From the NCBI RefSeq assembly GCF_014297465.1, contig NZ_JACORT010000009.1:124001-188000 (forward strand): DNA of 64,000 nt, written 5' to 3'. The position numbers and the translations under genes were made by a program. Shown piece after piece: positions 53,380-61,628 of this stretch (its first letter is position 1; the number at the start of each line of letters is the position of its first letter). Source of the stretch: Ramlibacter cellulosilyticus (lineage in GTDB: Bacteria > Pseudomonadota > Gammaproteobacteria > Burkholderiales > Burkholderiaceae_C). The notes below the pieces were generated by a model. The model worked only from the letters and a program-made list of their open reading frames with translations. It was not told where the DNA came from and ran no database searches.

Positions 53380-54569
53380 TACTTGGACAGCAGCCGCATG
53401 GCCTCTTCGAGGCCCTTGATCGTCAGCGGGAACATGCGCTGGTTCACCAGCTGCTGGATGACGGCGATGCTCTGGCGGTACTGCCACACGCCCTGCGGCT
53501 CGGGGTTGATCCACACGAACTTGGGGAAGGCGTTCGTCAGCCGCTGCAGCCACTCCGCGCCCGCTTCCTCGTTGTTGTATTCGACGCTCCCGCCCGGCTG
53601 CAGGATCTCGTAGGGACTCATGGTGGCGTCGCCCACGAACACGAGCTTGTAGTCCTTGTTGTACTTGCGGATGATGTCCCACGTCGGGAACTTCTCGCTG
53701 AAGCGCCGCCGGTTGTTCTTCCACATGAAGTCGTAGACGCAGTTGTGGAAGTAGTAGAACTCGAGGTGCTTGAACTCCGCCTTGGCCGCCGAGAACATCT
53801 CCTCCACGCGGTGGATGTGTTCGTCCATCGTGCCGCCCACGTCCATGAGCAGCAGCACCTTCACGTTGTTGTGGCGCTCGGGGACCATCTTGATGTCGAG
53901 ATAGCCCGCGTTGGCGGCGGTCGACTTGATGGTGTCGTCGAGGTCCAGCTCCTCCTCGGCGCCCTGCCGCGCGAACTTGCGCAGGCGCCGCAGCGCCACC
54001 TTGATGTTGCGCGTGCCGAGTTCCTGGGTGTCGTCGTAGTCCTTGTAGGCGCGCTGGTCCCACACCTTCACCGCGCTCTTGTTGCGCGACTTGTCCTGGC
54101 CGATGCGGATGCCCTGCGGGTTGTAGCCGTAGGCGCCGAAGGGCGAGGTGCCGCCCGTGCCTATCATCTTGCTGCCGCCTTCGTGGCGTTCCTTCTGCTC
54201 CTCGAAGCGCTTCTTCAGCGTCTCCATGAGCTCGTCCCAGCCCATCTTCTCGATCTTCGCCTTCTCTTCCGGCGAGAGCTCGAGCTCCAGGTTCTTGCGC
54301 AGCCACTCGAGCGGCACGTCCTTGGTGAAGTCCGCGAGCAGTTCCACGCCCTTGAAGTAGGCGGCGAAGGCGCGGTCGAACTTGTCGTAGTGCTTCTCGT
54401 CCTTCACCAGCGCGGTGCGGGCGAGGTAGTAGAAGTCGTCGAGGCTGTAGTTGCCGTCGCTTTCCGGGCCGACGACGCCTTCCTTGAGCGCCTCGACCAG
54501 GGTGAGGTATTCCTTGACGGAGACCGGCAGCTTGGCGCTGCGCAGCGTGTAGAAGAAGTCGATCAGCAT
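53379..54569 (-). CDS. CoxE-like VWA-domain protein
   Basis: 396 aa. Cytoplasmic. N-terminal helical part (FFYTLRSAKLPVSVKEYLTLVEALKEGV), centre GTGGTSPFGAYGYNPQGIRIGQ, and a C-terminal VWA fold with KVLLLMDVGGTMDEHI (MIDAS DVGGT rather than DxSxS; third residue is Gly) and VFVGDATMSPYEI. Homologous to CoxE / YehP-type partners of MoxR ATPases. 2 bases downstream of the GNAT gene, in the operon moxR-GNAT-VWA. Confidence 0.9.
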   Translation of the reverse strand: MLIDFFYTLRSAKLPVSVKEYLTLVEALKEGVVGPESDGNYSLDDFYYLARTALVKDEKHYDKFDRAFAAYFKGVELLADFTKDVPLEWLRKNLELELSPEEKAKIEKMGWDELMETLKKRFEEQKERHEGGSKMIGTGGTSPFGAYGYNPQGIRIGQDKSRNKSAVKVWDQRAYKDYDDTQELGTRNIKVALRRLRKFARQGAEEELDLDDTIKSTAANAGYLDIKMVPERHNNVKVLLLMDVGGTMDEHIHRVEEMFSAAKAEFKHLEFYYFHNCVYDFMWKNNRRRFSEKFPTWDIIRKYNKDYKLVFVGDATMSPYEILQPGGSVEYNNEEAGAEWLQRLTNAFPKFVWINPEPQGVWQYRQSIAVIQQLVNQRMFPLTIKGLEEAMRLLSK

Positions 54570-54571
54570 GC

Positions 54572-55207
54572 TCAGGCTCCCGACCTCGTAGGCTGGGTTT
54601 CGCGAAGCGAACCCCAGCGTTCGAGTTGATGCAACAGGTGCGCCTTCACCTCCGGCCATTCCCCGGCCGCGAGGCTGTACATGACGGTGTCGCGGATCGT
54701 GCCGTCGCGGCGCATGGCATGGCCGCGGATGACGCCGTCCTTCTTCGCGCCGAGCCGCTCGATCGCGCGCTGCGACGCGTAGTTGTAGTTGTCCGTACGC
54801 CAGCCCACCACCTTCGCCCCCAGCGTCTCGAAGGCATGCTGCATCAGCAGCAGCTTGCAGGTGGTGTTGAGCGCCGTGCGCTGGCGGCTTTTCGCGTACC
54901 AGGTGTAGCCGATCTCCAGGCGCTTCACCTCCGGCAGGATGTCGTGGTAGCTGCTGCTTCCAATGACCTGGCCGGTGGCTGCATCCAGCACGGCGAAGGC
55001 CACGCGCTTGCCTTCGTCGAACATGCGCAAGGCGTCCTGGATGTACCTGCGGGTGTTCTCCGGCTCGGGGACGGAGGTGACCCGGATGTTCCAGAGCTCG
55101 CCGTCGGCGGCCGCGGCCTTCAGGCCTTCTTCATGCTGCAGGCCGAGGGGCACCAGCCGCACGCCGCGGTCGGCGAGTTCCAGCGGCTTCACCCAGTCCT
55201 GTCCCAT
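54572..55207 (-). CDS. GNAT-family acetyltransferase
   Basis: 211 aa. RimJ/RimL-type fold: VRLVPLGLQHEEGLKAAAADGEL, YIQDALRMFDEGKRVAFAVLDAATGQVIGSSSYHDI, LEIGYTWYAKSRQRTALNTTCKLLLMQHAFE (acetyl-CoA site), ASQRAIERLGAKKDGVIRGHAMRRDG. The C-terminal ~14 residues are encoded by a REP unit and are probably not part of the fold. ATG 55207; starts 2 bases after the moxR stop. Target of acetylation unknown; lies between a MoxR ATPase and its VWA partner. Confidence 0.88.
   Translation of the reverse strand: MGQDWVKPLELADRGVRLVPLGLQHEEGLKAAAADGELWNIRVTSVPEPENTRRYIQDALRMFDEGKRVAFAVLDAATGQVIGSSSYHDILPEVKRLEIGYTWYAKSRQRTALNTTCKLLLMQHAFETLGAKVVGWRTDNYNYASQRAIERLGAKKDGVIRGHAMRRDGTIRDTVMYSLAAGEWPEVKAHLLHQLERWGSLRETQPTRSGA
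54588..54618 (+). repeat. Single REP unit, locus E, within a coding end
   Basis: GTAGGCTGGGTTTCGCGAAGCGAACCCCAGC, type 1, alone. On the minus strand it is read in frame as the last residues of the GNAT protein (RWGSLRETQPT). Unusual because all other units are intergenic. Confidence 0.85.
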
Positions 55208-55209
55208 GG

Positions 55210-56052
55210 CTACCGGTTGTGGCGCTGCATGAAGACGAGCTTCTCGAACAGCGTCACGTCCTGTTCGTTCTTCAGCAGCGCGCCCACCAGCGGCGGCACG
55301 GCGACCTTCTCGTCCTTGCTTTGCAGCGCGTCGACGGGGATGTCCTCGGCGACCAGCAGCTTCAGCCAGTCCAGCAGCTCGGAGGTGCTGGGCTTCTTCT
55401 TCAGGCCCGGCAGGTTGCGCACGTCGTAGAAGGTCTTCATCGCCGCGGTCAGCAGCTCCTTCTTCAGGCCGGGGAAGTGCACGTCCACGATCTGCTTCAT
55501 CGTGTCGGCGTCGGGGAACTTGATGTAGTGGAAGAAGCAGCGGCGCAGGAAGGCGTCCGGCAGCTCCTTCTCGTTGTTGGACGTGATGAACACCAGCGGA
55601 CGGTGCTTCGCCTTCACCAGCTCGCGCGTCTCGTAGACGTAGAACTCCATGCGATCGAGTTCGCGCAGCAGGTCGTTCGGGAATTCGATGTCGGCCTTGT
55701 CGATCTCGTCGATCAGCAGCGCCACCGGCTGGTCCGCCGTGAAGGCCTGCCACAGCACGCCCTTGACGATGTAGTTGTGGATGTCCTTCACGCGCTGGTC
55801 GCCCAGCTGCGAGTCGCGCAGGCGGCTCACCGCGTCGTATTCGTACAGGCCCTGCTGCGCCTTGGTCGTCGACTTGATGTGCCACTGCAACAGCGGCATG
55901 TCCAGCGCCTGCGCCACCTCCTCGGCGAGCATCGTCTTGCCGGTGCCGGGCTCCCCCTTGACCAGCAGCGGGCGCTTCAGGGTGATGGCGGCGTTCACCG
56001 CCAGCATCAGGTCCTGCGTGGCGACGTAGTTCTGGGAACCTTGGAACTTCAT
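55210..56052 (-). CDS. MoxR-family AAA+ ATPase
   Basis: 280 aa. Chaperone-like ATPase that works with VWA proteins to insert metals or mature enzymes. Walker A LLVKGEPGTGKTMLAEEVAQAL, Walker B VALLIDEIDKADIEF, sensor 1 PLVFITSNNEKELPDAFLRRCFFHYIKFP (with Arg finger). C-terminal helical lid. ATG 56052. First gene of moxR-GNAT-VWA. Divergent from the cytochrome c4 gene. Confidence 0.94.
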   Translation of the reverse strand: MKFQGSQNYVATQDLMLAVNAAITLKRPLLVKGEPGTGKTMLAEEVAQALDMPLLQWHIKSTTKAQQGLYEYDAVSRLRDSQLGDQRVKDIHNYIVKGVLWQAFTADQPVALLIDEIDKADIEFPNDLLRELDRMEFYVYETRELVKAKHRPLVFITSNNEKELPDAFLRRCFFHYIKFPDADTMKQIVDVHFPGLKKELLTAAMKTFYDVRNLPGLKKKPSTSELLDWLKLLVAEDIPVDALQSKDEKVAVPPLVGALLKNEQDVTLFEKLVFMQRHNR

Positions 56053-56088
56053 GGACGGGGGTGGAAAGGGCGGCCGGGGAGGGACCCC

Positions 56089-56094
56089 TATAAT
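56089..56094 (+). promoter_or_regulatory. -10 element of the cytochrome c gene
   Basis: Perfect TATAAT, 48 bases before ATG 56143, in the 90-base divergent gap with moxR. No -35 at 16-18 bases; an upstream activator may be needed. Confidence 0.6.
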
Positions 56095-56142
56095 CGCCGG
56101 TTGATCGAAAGAAACTGACCTTCGTCAGATTGTGCTCGCAAA

Positions 56143-56880
56143 ATGAACAAGTTGTTGAACACGCTTTTCGCCCTCGTTGTCGCTTCCGTGACCAGCCTCG
56201 CGCTGGCGCAGCAGCCGCCGGCGACGGCACCCGCGGGCGCCCCTGGCGCGAACTCCCCCGGCGCGACGCCCGCCGCCGGGCCGGCGAGCCCGAAGTCGCT
56301 GGAGGCCAAGGTCGCGATGTGCGTGGGCTGCCACGGCATCGTCGGCTACAAGTCCAGCTTCCCGGAGGTCTACCGCGTTCCCAAGATCGCCGGCCAGAGC
56401 GCCAAGTACATCGCCGCGGCGCTCAATGCGTACAAGACCGGTGACCGCAAGCACCCGACGATGCGCGGCATCGCCGAAAGCCTGAGCGACCAGGACGTCA
56501 CCGACATCGCCGCCTACTACGAGAAGCTCGGTGCCGAGGACCGCAAGCCGATCGCCGAGAAGCCGAGCCGCGAGCCGAGCGCCCAGGTGGCCGGCCTGCT
56601 GCAGAAGGCGGCCTGCGCCTCCTGCCACGGCGCCAACTTCTCCAAGCCGATCGACCCCAGCTACCCGAAGATCGGCGGCCAGTACGCCGACTACGTCTTC
56701 GTGGCGCTGAAGGCGTACAAGACCGAGAACAATCCCGCCGTCGGCCGCAACAACGGCGTGATGGGCGCGATCGCCAAGCAGTTCTCCAACGCGGAACTGA
56801 AGGCGCTGTCCAATTATGTGGGCTCGCTGGAAGGCGAGATGGCGACGGTGCCGGAATCGCGCTGGCACAAGAGCCACTGA
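56143..56880 (+). CDS. Di-haem cytochrome c4
   Basis: 245 aa. Periplasmic electron carrier to terminal oxidase. Signal peptide (MNKLLNTLFALVVASVTSLALAQ), a Pro/Ala linker, then two similar cytochrome c domains: CVGCH (~residue 65) with distal Met in HPTMRGIAE, and CASCH (~residue 157) with Met in NGVMGAIAKQF. Length typical. A promoter and terminator flank it, so it is a single-gene unit. Confidence 0.95.
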   Translation: MNKLLNTLFALVVASVTSLALAQQPPATAPAGAPGANSPGATPAAGPASPKSLEAKVAMCVGCHGIVGYKSSFPEVYRVPKIAGQSAKYIAAALNAYKTGDRKHPTMRGIAESLSDQDVTDIAAYYEKLGAEDRKPIAEKPSREPSAQVAGLLQKAACASCHGANFSKPIDPSYPKIGGQYADYVFVALKAYKTENNPAVGRNNGVMGAIAKQFSNAELKALSNYVGSLEGEMATVPESRWHKSH

Positions 56881-56902
56881 CGCGCACGTGTTGCAATGAA
56901 AG

Positions 56903-56925
56903 AGGGCCCTTCGGGGCCCTTTTTC
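56903..56925 (+). terminator. Rho-independent terminator of cytochrome c4
   Basis: AGGGCCC TTCG GGGCCCT stem with a stable TTCG tetraloop, followed by TTTTT. 22 bases after the stop. The A-rich left side also allows function for the convergent DUF1841 gene. Confidence 0.92.
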
Positions 56926-56935
56926 GTTGCCGGTC

Positions 56936-57364
56936 CTATCGCGTGGCCCGCCGCTGCACGCACTCCACGTACGCCTCGCCATCCGGCGGCCTTCCGGCGC
57001 GCTGGCTCTCCCACAGCATCTGCCCGAGGCACTCCATCGCTTCGTGGTGCGCGTCGTGCAGCGAATTGCGGCGCGCGGCCAGCAGTTCCACGGCCTGGCG
57101 GATGCCGCGCGGCTGGTCGATCGAGCACTGTTCGCTGATGGACAGGTGCATGGACAGGTGCAGGAAGGGATTGGTCCCCTCGGAGCCGTCGTAGACGCGC
57201 GCGACCGCCGCCTCGGCATCGGCCATGTCCGCGTCGTATTCCGGGTGCTCCTTCAGCCACTCGTGCGCCAGCGTTTCCAGCGCGTCGAGCATCTGCCCGT
57301 CGCGGGCCTTGGCGTGCACGCCGCAGAAGAAGCGGCGCACGTCTTCCTGGGAAGGCGCAAACAT
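56936..57364 (-). CDS. DUF1841 protein
   Basis: 142 aa. Cytoplasmic helical protein: MFAPSQEDVRRFFCGVHAK, NPFLHLSMHLSISEQCSIDQPRGIRQ and HDAHHEAMECLGQMLWESQRAG are the DUF1841 pattern. Function unknown; His and Cys residues could bind a metal. Divergent from the TAXI gene. Confidence 0.9.
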   Translation of the reverse strand: MFAPSQEDVRRFFCGVHAKARDGQMLDALETLAHEWLKEHPEYDADMADAEAAVARVYDGSEGTNPFLHLSMHLSISEQCSIDQPRGIRQAVELLAARRNSLHDAHHEAMECLGQMLWESQRAGRPPDGEAYVECVQRRATR

Positions 57365-57510
57365 CCGTTCAGGTTAGCACGCCAACGAAATGCCTCGTCG
57401 GAACTGATGGAAAGTCTGTAGAGACCGCAGGGTCCTCCGGCGGCAGAATGGGCCGGCCCGCACCTCCCTGTGCGCGGATGCTTTCGTCCAAACGATTCGG
57501 AGACAGACGC

Positions 57511-58467
57511 ATGAAGTTCATCAGGACGCTGTTGCTCGCCGCCGCGAGCCTCGGCCTCGCCCTCGCGGTGCAGGCACAGAACATTTCGGTCGCCACCGGC
57601 GGCACCGGCGGGGTGTACTACCCCATGGGCGGCGGCCTCGCGGCCGTGCTGTCCAAGTACGTGCCCGGCATGCAGGCCACCGCCGAGGTCACCGGCGGTT
57701 CGGTCGACAACCTCAAGCTGATCGGCAGCGGCAAGCCCTACGTCGGCTTCAGCATGAGCGACGCCGCGCAGGACGCCTTCAAGGGCGAGGACAAGTTCAA
57801 GGGCAACAAGGTGCCGGTGCGCACGCTGATGGTCCTGTATCCCAACCGCATGCACGTGGTGACGGTCGACGGCAAGGGCATCTCCAGGTTCGCCGACCTG
57901 AAGGGCAAGCGTGTGTCCACCGGCTCTCCCGGCAGCGCGACCGAAGTCATGGCCTTCCGCCTGATCGAAGCGGCCGGCTGGGACAAGGACAAGGACGTGA
58001 AGCGCGAGCGCCTGTCCGTCGCCGAATCCGTCAACGCGCTGAAGGACGGCAAGATCGACGCGTTCTTCTGGGTCGGCGGCCTGCCGACCGCGGCCGTCTC
58101 GGACCTCGCCAACACGCCCGGCAACAAGATCAAGATGATCGACCACGCCGAGCTGGTGCCGGCCATGAACAAGAAGTACGGCAACCTGTACGTGCAGGAC
58201 GTGATCCCGAAGGCCACCTACCACGGCATGGAAGGCGACAACCACCAGGCCACCGTGCAGAACATCCTGGTCGCCGCGGACAGCATGGACGAGAAGACCG
58301 CGTACAACATCGTCAAGGCGGTGTTCGACCACAAGGCCGACATCGTCGCCGTGCACAAGGAAGCGGAGAACTTCAAGCTGGAGAACCAGAAGAAGGATGC
58401 TTCGCCGATCCCGTGGCACCCGGGCGCGGTCAAGTACTTCGCGGAAAAAGGCATCAAGCTGAACTGA
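57511..58467 (+). CDS. TAXI-family TRAP transporter solute-binding protein
   Basis: 318 aa. Signal peptide (FIRTLLLAAASLGLALAVQA), mature ISVATGGTGGVYYPMGGGLAAVLSKY with the TAXI GGTGGxYYP motif, then AEVTGGSVDNLKLI and KGKRVSTGSPGSATEVMAFRLIEAAG. ATG 57511 is preferred to the longer opening at 57448 as it starts the signal peptide. First gene of a three-gene uptake unit with the permease 7 bases downstream. Likely ligand: glutamate or another organic acid (not determinable). Confidence 0.95.
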   Translation: MKFIRTLLLAAASLGLALAVQAQNISVATGGTGGVYYPMGGGLAAVLSKYVPGMQATAEVTGGSVDNLKLIGSGKPYVGFSMSDAAQDAFKGEDKFKGNKVPVRTLMVLYPNRMHVVTVDGKGISRFADLKGKRVSTGSPGSATEVMAFRLIEAAGWDKDKDVKRERLSVAESVNALKDGKIDAFFWVGGLPTAAVSDLANTPGNKIKMIDHAELVPAMNKKYGNLYVQDVIPKATYHGMEGDNHQATVQNILVAADSMDEKTAYNIVKAVFDHKADIVAVHKEAENFKLENQKKDASPIPWHPGAVKYFAEKGIKLN

Positions 58468-58474
58468 CGCACGC

Positions 58475-60511
58475 ATGACCGGAACGGACCACCAGGCAGA
58501 GCGGGCGCAGCTGAGCGCCGACATCGACGCGGCGGCCTTGCAGAAGGCCGAGGAGTACATCGAGCAGGAAGAAGGCGCGGCCAACAAGTTCAAGGGGGCG
58601 ATGGCCGTCTTCATCACGCTCGCCGCCGTCGTGATGTCGGCCTTCCACCTCTACACGGCCTACGCGATCGTGCCCACGCAGACGCTGCGGCCGGTGCACG
58701 TGGCCTTCGTGCTCTTCCTCTGCTTCCTGGTCTTTCCGGTCGCGCCGCGCTTCCGCCACCGCATCATGTGGTGGGACTGGATCATGGCGGCGCTGGCCAT
58801 CGCGGTGGTCGTCTACGCCATCCAGGGCGGCGACGACTTCACCGACCGCAACACGTCCCCGCTGCAGTGGGACATCGTCTTCGGCGTCTGCCTCATCCTG
58901 CTGGTGCTGGAGGCGATGCGCCGCACCGCCGGCTGGGTCATGCCGGTGGTCTGCCTGGCCTTCCTCGCGTACGCGCTGTTCGGGCCCTACCTGCCCGCGC
59001 CGTGGACGCACAAGGGCTACGAGATCGGCCGCCTCGTCGGCGTGATGTACATGACGCTCGAGGGCATCTTCGGCAGCGCCGTCGACGTGTCCTCCTCGCT
59101 CATCATCCTGTTCACCATCTTCGGCGCCTTCCTGCAGTACTCCGGCGCCGGCAAGTTCTACCTGGACTTCTCGTTCTCCGCGATGGGCGGCAAGCCCACG
59201 GGGGCGGGGCGGACCGTGGTGCTCGCGTCCTTCCTGCTGGGCGGTCCGTCGGGCTCCGGCGTCGCGACGACCGTGACGCTGGGCACCGTGGCGTATCCGA
59301 TGCTGGCCAAGGTCGGCTACGAGAAGAACGCCGCCGGCGGCTTGCTCGCCGCCGGGGGGCTGGGCGCGATCATTTCGCCGCCGGTGCTGGGCGCCGCGGC
59401 CTTCCTGATCGCCGAGTTCCTCAAAATCTCCTACCTCGACGTGCTGCTGATGGCGGTGATCCCGACCATCCTCTTCTACTTCGCGCTGTTCCTGATGGTC
59501 GAGATCGACGCGCGCAAGTACGGCATGCACGAAACCGTGTTCGAGAAGGTGGACTCGGTGTGGCACCTGACGCGCCGCTACTGGTTCCACTTCCTGTCGC
59601 TCGTGTCCATCGTCGGCTTCATGCTGTGGGGCTTCTCGCCCGTGCTGTCGGTGTTCTGGGCGACGGTCGTCTCCTTCGCCACCAGCCTGCTGCGCAGCGA
59701 CACGACGCTGCTGCCGCGCGACCTGCTCCGCGGAAACGTGCTCAAGAACTTCTGGAACTCGCCCTTCATCCAGGCGCTGGAAGGCGGCTCGATCGGCGTG
59801 CTGAACGTCGCGGCGACCTGCGCGGGCGCCGGCATCATCGTGGGCGTCGTCACGCTGACCGGCCTCGGCCTGAAGTTCAGCTCCATCGTGATCGACTACG
59901 CCGGCGGCTCGCTGCTGCTGACGGCCATCTTCACCGCGCTGGTGGTGTGGATCATCGGCCTGGCAGTGCCGGTGACGGCCTCCTACATCATCTGCGCGGT
60001 CATCGCCGCGCCCGCGCTCACCAAGCTGGGCGTGCCCGAGTTCGCCGCGCACATGTTCATCTTCTACTACGCGGTGCTGTCCGAGGTGTCGCCGCCCACT
60101 GCGCTGTCGCCCTTCGCCGCGGCCGCGATCACCGGGGGTGATCCGTACAAGACCACGCTGCAGTGCTGGAAGTACACGGTGCCGGCCTTCCTCGTGCCCT
60201 TCGTGTTCGTGCTCGACCCGAGCGGCCTGGGCCTGCTGCTGATGGGGTCGACGAAGGCGCTCGCCACCGCGAACTGGTGGTCCATCGCCGAAGTGACGCT
60301 CACCTGCGCGCTGGGCATCGCCGCGCTGGCGGCGGGTTTCCAGGGCTGGGCGATCCGCAAGGCGACGACGCTCGAGCGCACGCTGCTGATCGTCGCCGGC
60401 TTCCTGCTCGCGTATCCCGGCTGGATCGCCGACCTCATCGGCATCGGCCTCGTGGTGGCGGCGCTCGCGATGCAGTTCCTGCGCAAGCAGCCTGCGACAA
60501 TCTCGGCATGA
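58475..60511 (+). CDS. TRAP transporter permease, 4TM/12TM fusion
   Basis: 678 aa, ~16-17 hydrophobic segments. Residues ~1-210 correspond to the small DctQ-like part, the rest to DctM (GAGKFYLDFSFSAMGGKPTGAGRTVVLASFLLGGPSGSGVATTVTLGT, SPPVLGAAAFLIAEFLKISYLDVL, LSEVSPPTALSPFAAAAITGGDP). The fusion is normal for TAXI-TRAP systems. Sodium-driven import. Its stop overlaps the DapA-like gene (ATGA), which ties transport to that enzyme. Confidence 0.95.
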   Translation: MTGTDHQAERAQLSADIDAAALQKAEEYIEQEEGAANKFKGAMAVFITLAAVVMSAFHLYTAYAIVPTQTLRPVHVAFVLFLCFLVFPVAPRFRHRIMWWDWIMAALAIAVVVYAIQGGDDFTDRNTSPLQWDIVFGVCLILLVLEAMRRTAGWVMPVVCLAFLAYALFGPYLPAPWTHKGYEIGRLVGVMYMTLEGIFGSAVDVSSSLIILFTIFGAFLQYSGAGKFYLDFSFSAMGGKPTGAGRTVVLASFLLGGPSGSGVATTVTLGTVAYPMLAKVGYEKNAAGGLLAAGGLGAIISPPVLGAAAFLIAEFLKISYLDVLLMAVIPTILFYFALFLMVEIDARKYGMHETVFEKVDSVWHLTRRYWFHFLSLVSIVGFMLWGFSPVLSVFWATVVSFATSLLRSDTTLLPRDLLRGNVLKNFWNSPFIQALEGGSIGVLNVAATCAGAGIIVGVVTLTGLGLKFSSIVIDYAGGSLLLTAIFTALVVWIIGLAVPVTASYIICAVIAAPALTKLGVPEFAAHMFIFYYAVLSEVSPPTALSPFAAAAITGGDPYKTTLQCWKYTVPAFLVPFVFVLDPSGLGLLLMGSTKALATANWWSIAEVTLTCALGIAALAAGFQGWAIRKATTLERTLLIVAGFLLAYPGWIADLIGIGLVVAALAMQFLRKQPATISA

Positions 60512-61446
60512 GCAAGCAACTCGACGCGTCCGCCCAGGGCGTGTACCTCATCACCGTCACCCCGTTCACCGACAGCGGCGCGCTGGACCTCGCCAGCACC
60601 GACCGCATGGTGGACTTCTGCCTCGAGAAGGGCGTCACCGGCCTCACGGTGCTCGGCATCATGGGCGAGGCCACCAAGCTCACGATGGAGGAGTCGCGCA
60701 CCTACGTGAAGCAGGTGCTCGCGCGCGTGAACGGGAAGATCCCGGTCGTGGTCGGCGCTTCCGCGCCCGGCTTCGCGCCGATGAAGGAACTCACGGATTC
60801 CGTGATGGACCTCGGCGCCTCGGGCGTGATGGTCGCGCCGCCGTCCACGCTGCGCACCGACGACCAGATCGTGTCGTACTTCCAGATGGTCGGCGAGACG
60901 CTCGGCCCGCAGGTGCCCTGGTGCCTGCAGGACCACCCGGTGTCCACCGGCGTGCAGATGACCGCGAACGTCATCCTGCGCATCCTGAAGAACTCGCCGA
61001 CCTGCGTGATGCTGAAGCACGAGGACTGGCCGGGGCTGGCCAAGCTCACGGCCTACCGCGCGGCGAGCGACAAGGGCGAGGTGAAGCGCTTCTCCATCCT
61101 GTGCGGCAACGGCGGCGGCCTGTTCCTGCCCGAGGAACTCACGCGCGGCGCCGACGGCGCCATGACCGGCTTCGCCTATCCCGAGATGATGGTGGACGTG
61201 GTCGCGGCGCATGCGCGCGGCGACCGCGAACGCGCGCACGACCTCTTCGACGCCTACCTGCCGCTGGCGAAGTACGAGCAGCAGGCCGGCGTGGGCCTCG
61301 CGGTGCGCAAGTTCCTGTTCCAGGAGCGCGGCGTGATCGCGTCGGACTTCGTGCGCAAGCCGGGGCCGAAGCTGTCGGCGCAGGACGTGGCGGACATCCG
61401 GTTCCTGGTGAAGCGGCAGGAGAAGAGGCTGCGCGAGCTGGGGTGA
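60508..61446 (+). CDS. DapA-fold aldolase / dehydratase of unknown substrate
   Basis: 312 aa. N-acetylneuraminate lyase/DHDPS superfamily TIM barrel: GVYLITVTPFTDSGALDL, LTVLGIMGEATKLTMEESR, VMLKHEDWPGLAKL (Schiff-base Lys kept). The usual GTTGE is GIMGE and the Tyr of YNxP is replaced (CLQDHPVSTG), so lysine biosynthesis is very unlikely. Probably acts on the sugar acid or 2-oxo acid brought in by the TRAP system. Start overlaps the permease stop. Confidence 0.85.
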   Translation: MSKQLDASAQGVYLITVTPFTDSGALDLASTDRMVDFCLEKGVTGLTVLGIMGEATKLTMEESRTYVKQVLARVNGKIPVVVGASAPGFAPMKELTDSVMDLGASGVMVAPPSTLRTDDQIVSYFQMVGETLGPQVPWCLQDHPVSTGVQMTANVILRILKNSPTCVMLKHEDWPGLAKLTAYRAASDKGEVKRFSILCGNGGGLFLPEELTRGADGAMTGFAYPEMMVDVVAAHARGDRERAHDLFDAYLPLAKYEQQAGVGLAVRKFLFQERGVIASDFVRKPGPKLSAQDVADIRFLVKRQEKRLRELG

Positions 61447-61454
61447 CCACCATC

Positions 61455-61579
61455 GGTGGGGTTCACTTCGTTCACCTGCCGCGGCTGTCGCCGCGCCACC
61501 CTGCGAATTCCATGATGCGGTCCCGCCTGTAGGGTGGCGGCGCGACAGCGCCGGAAGGTGAGCGCCAGCGAACCCCACC
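61455..61579. repeat. REP pair, locus F (GTAG type 2)
   Basis: Reverse unit 61455-61501 (GGTGGGGTTCAC..GCCACCC) and forward unit 61530-61579 (GTAGGGTGGCGG..CCCCACC), heads inward. Between the DapA-like gene and the LysR gene, both on the plus strand. Confidence 0.85.
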
Positions 61580-61628
61580 GGGCGGCACCCCCGATGACGC
61601 AGCCCGTTCCTGGGGCTAGAGTGCCCCC

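Noticed and set aside
60508..61446. Calling the DapA-fold gene 4-hydroxy-tetrahydrodipicolinate synthase
   Set aside because: The GTTGE threonines and the catalytic Tyr are replaced and the gene is bound to a TRAP operon.
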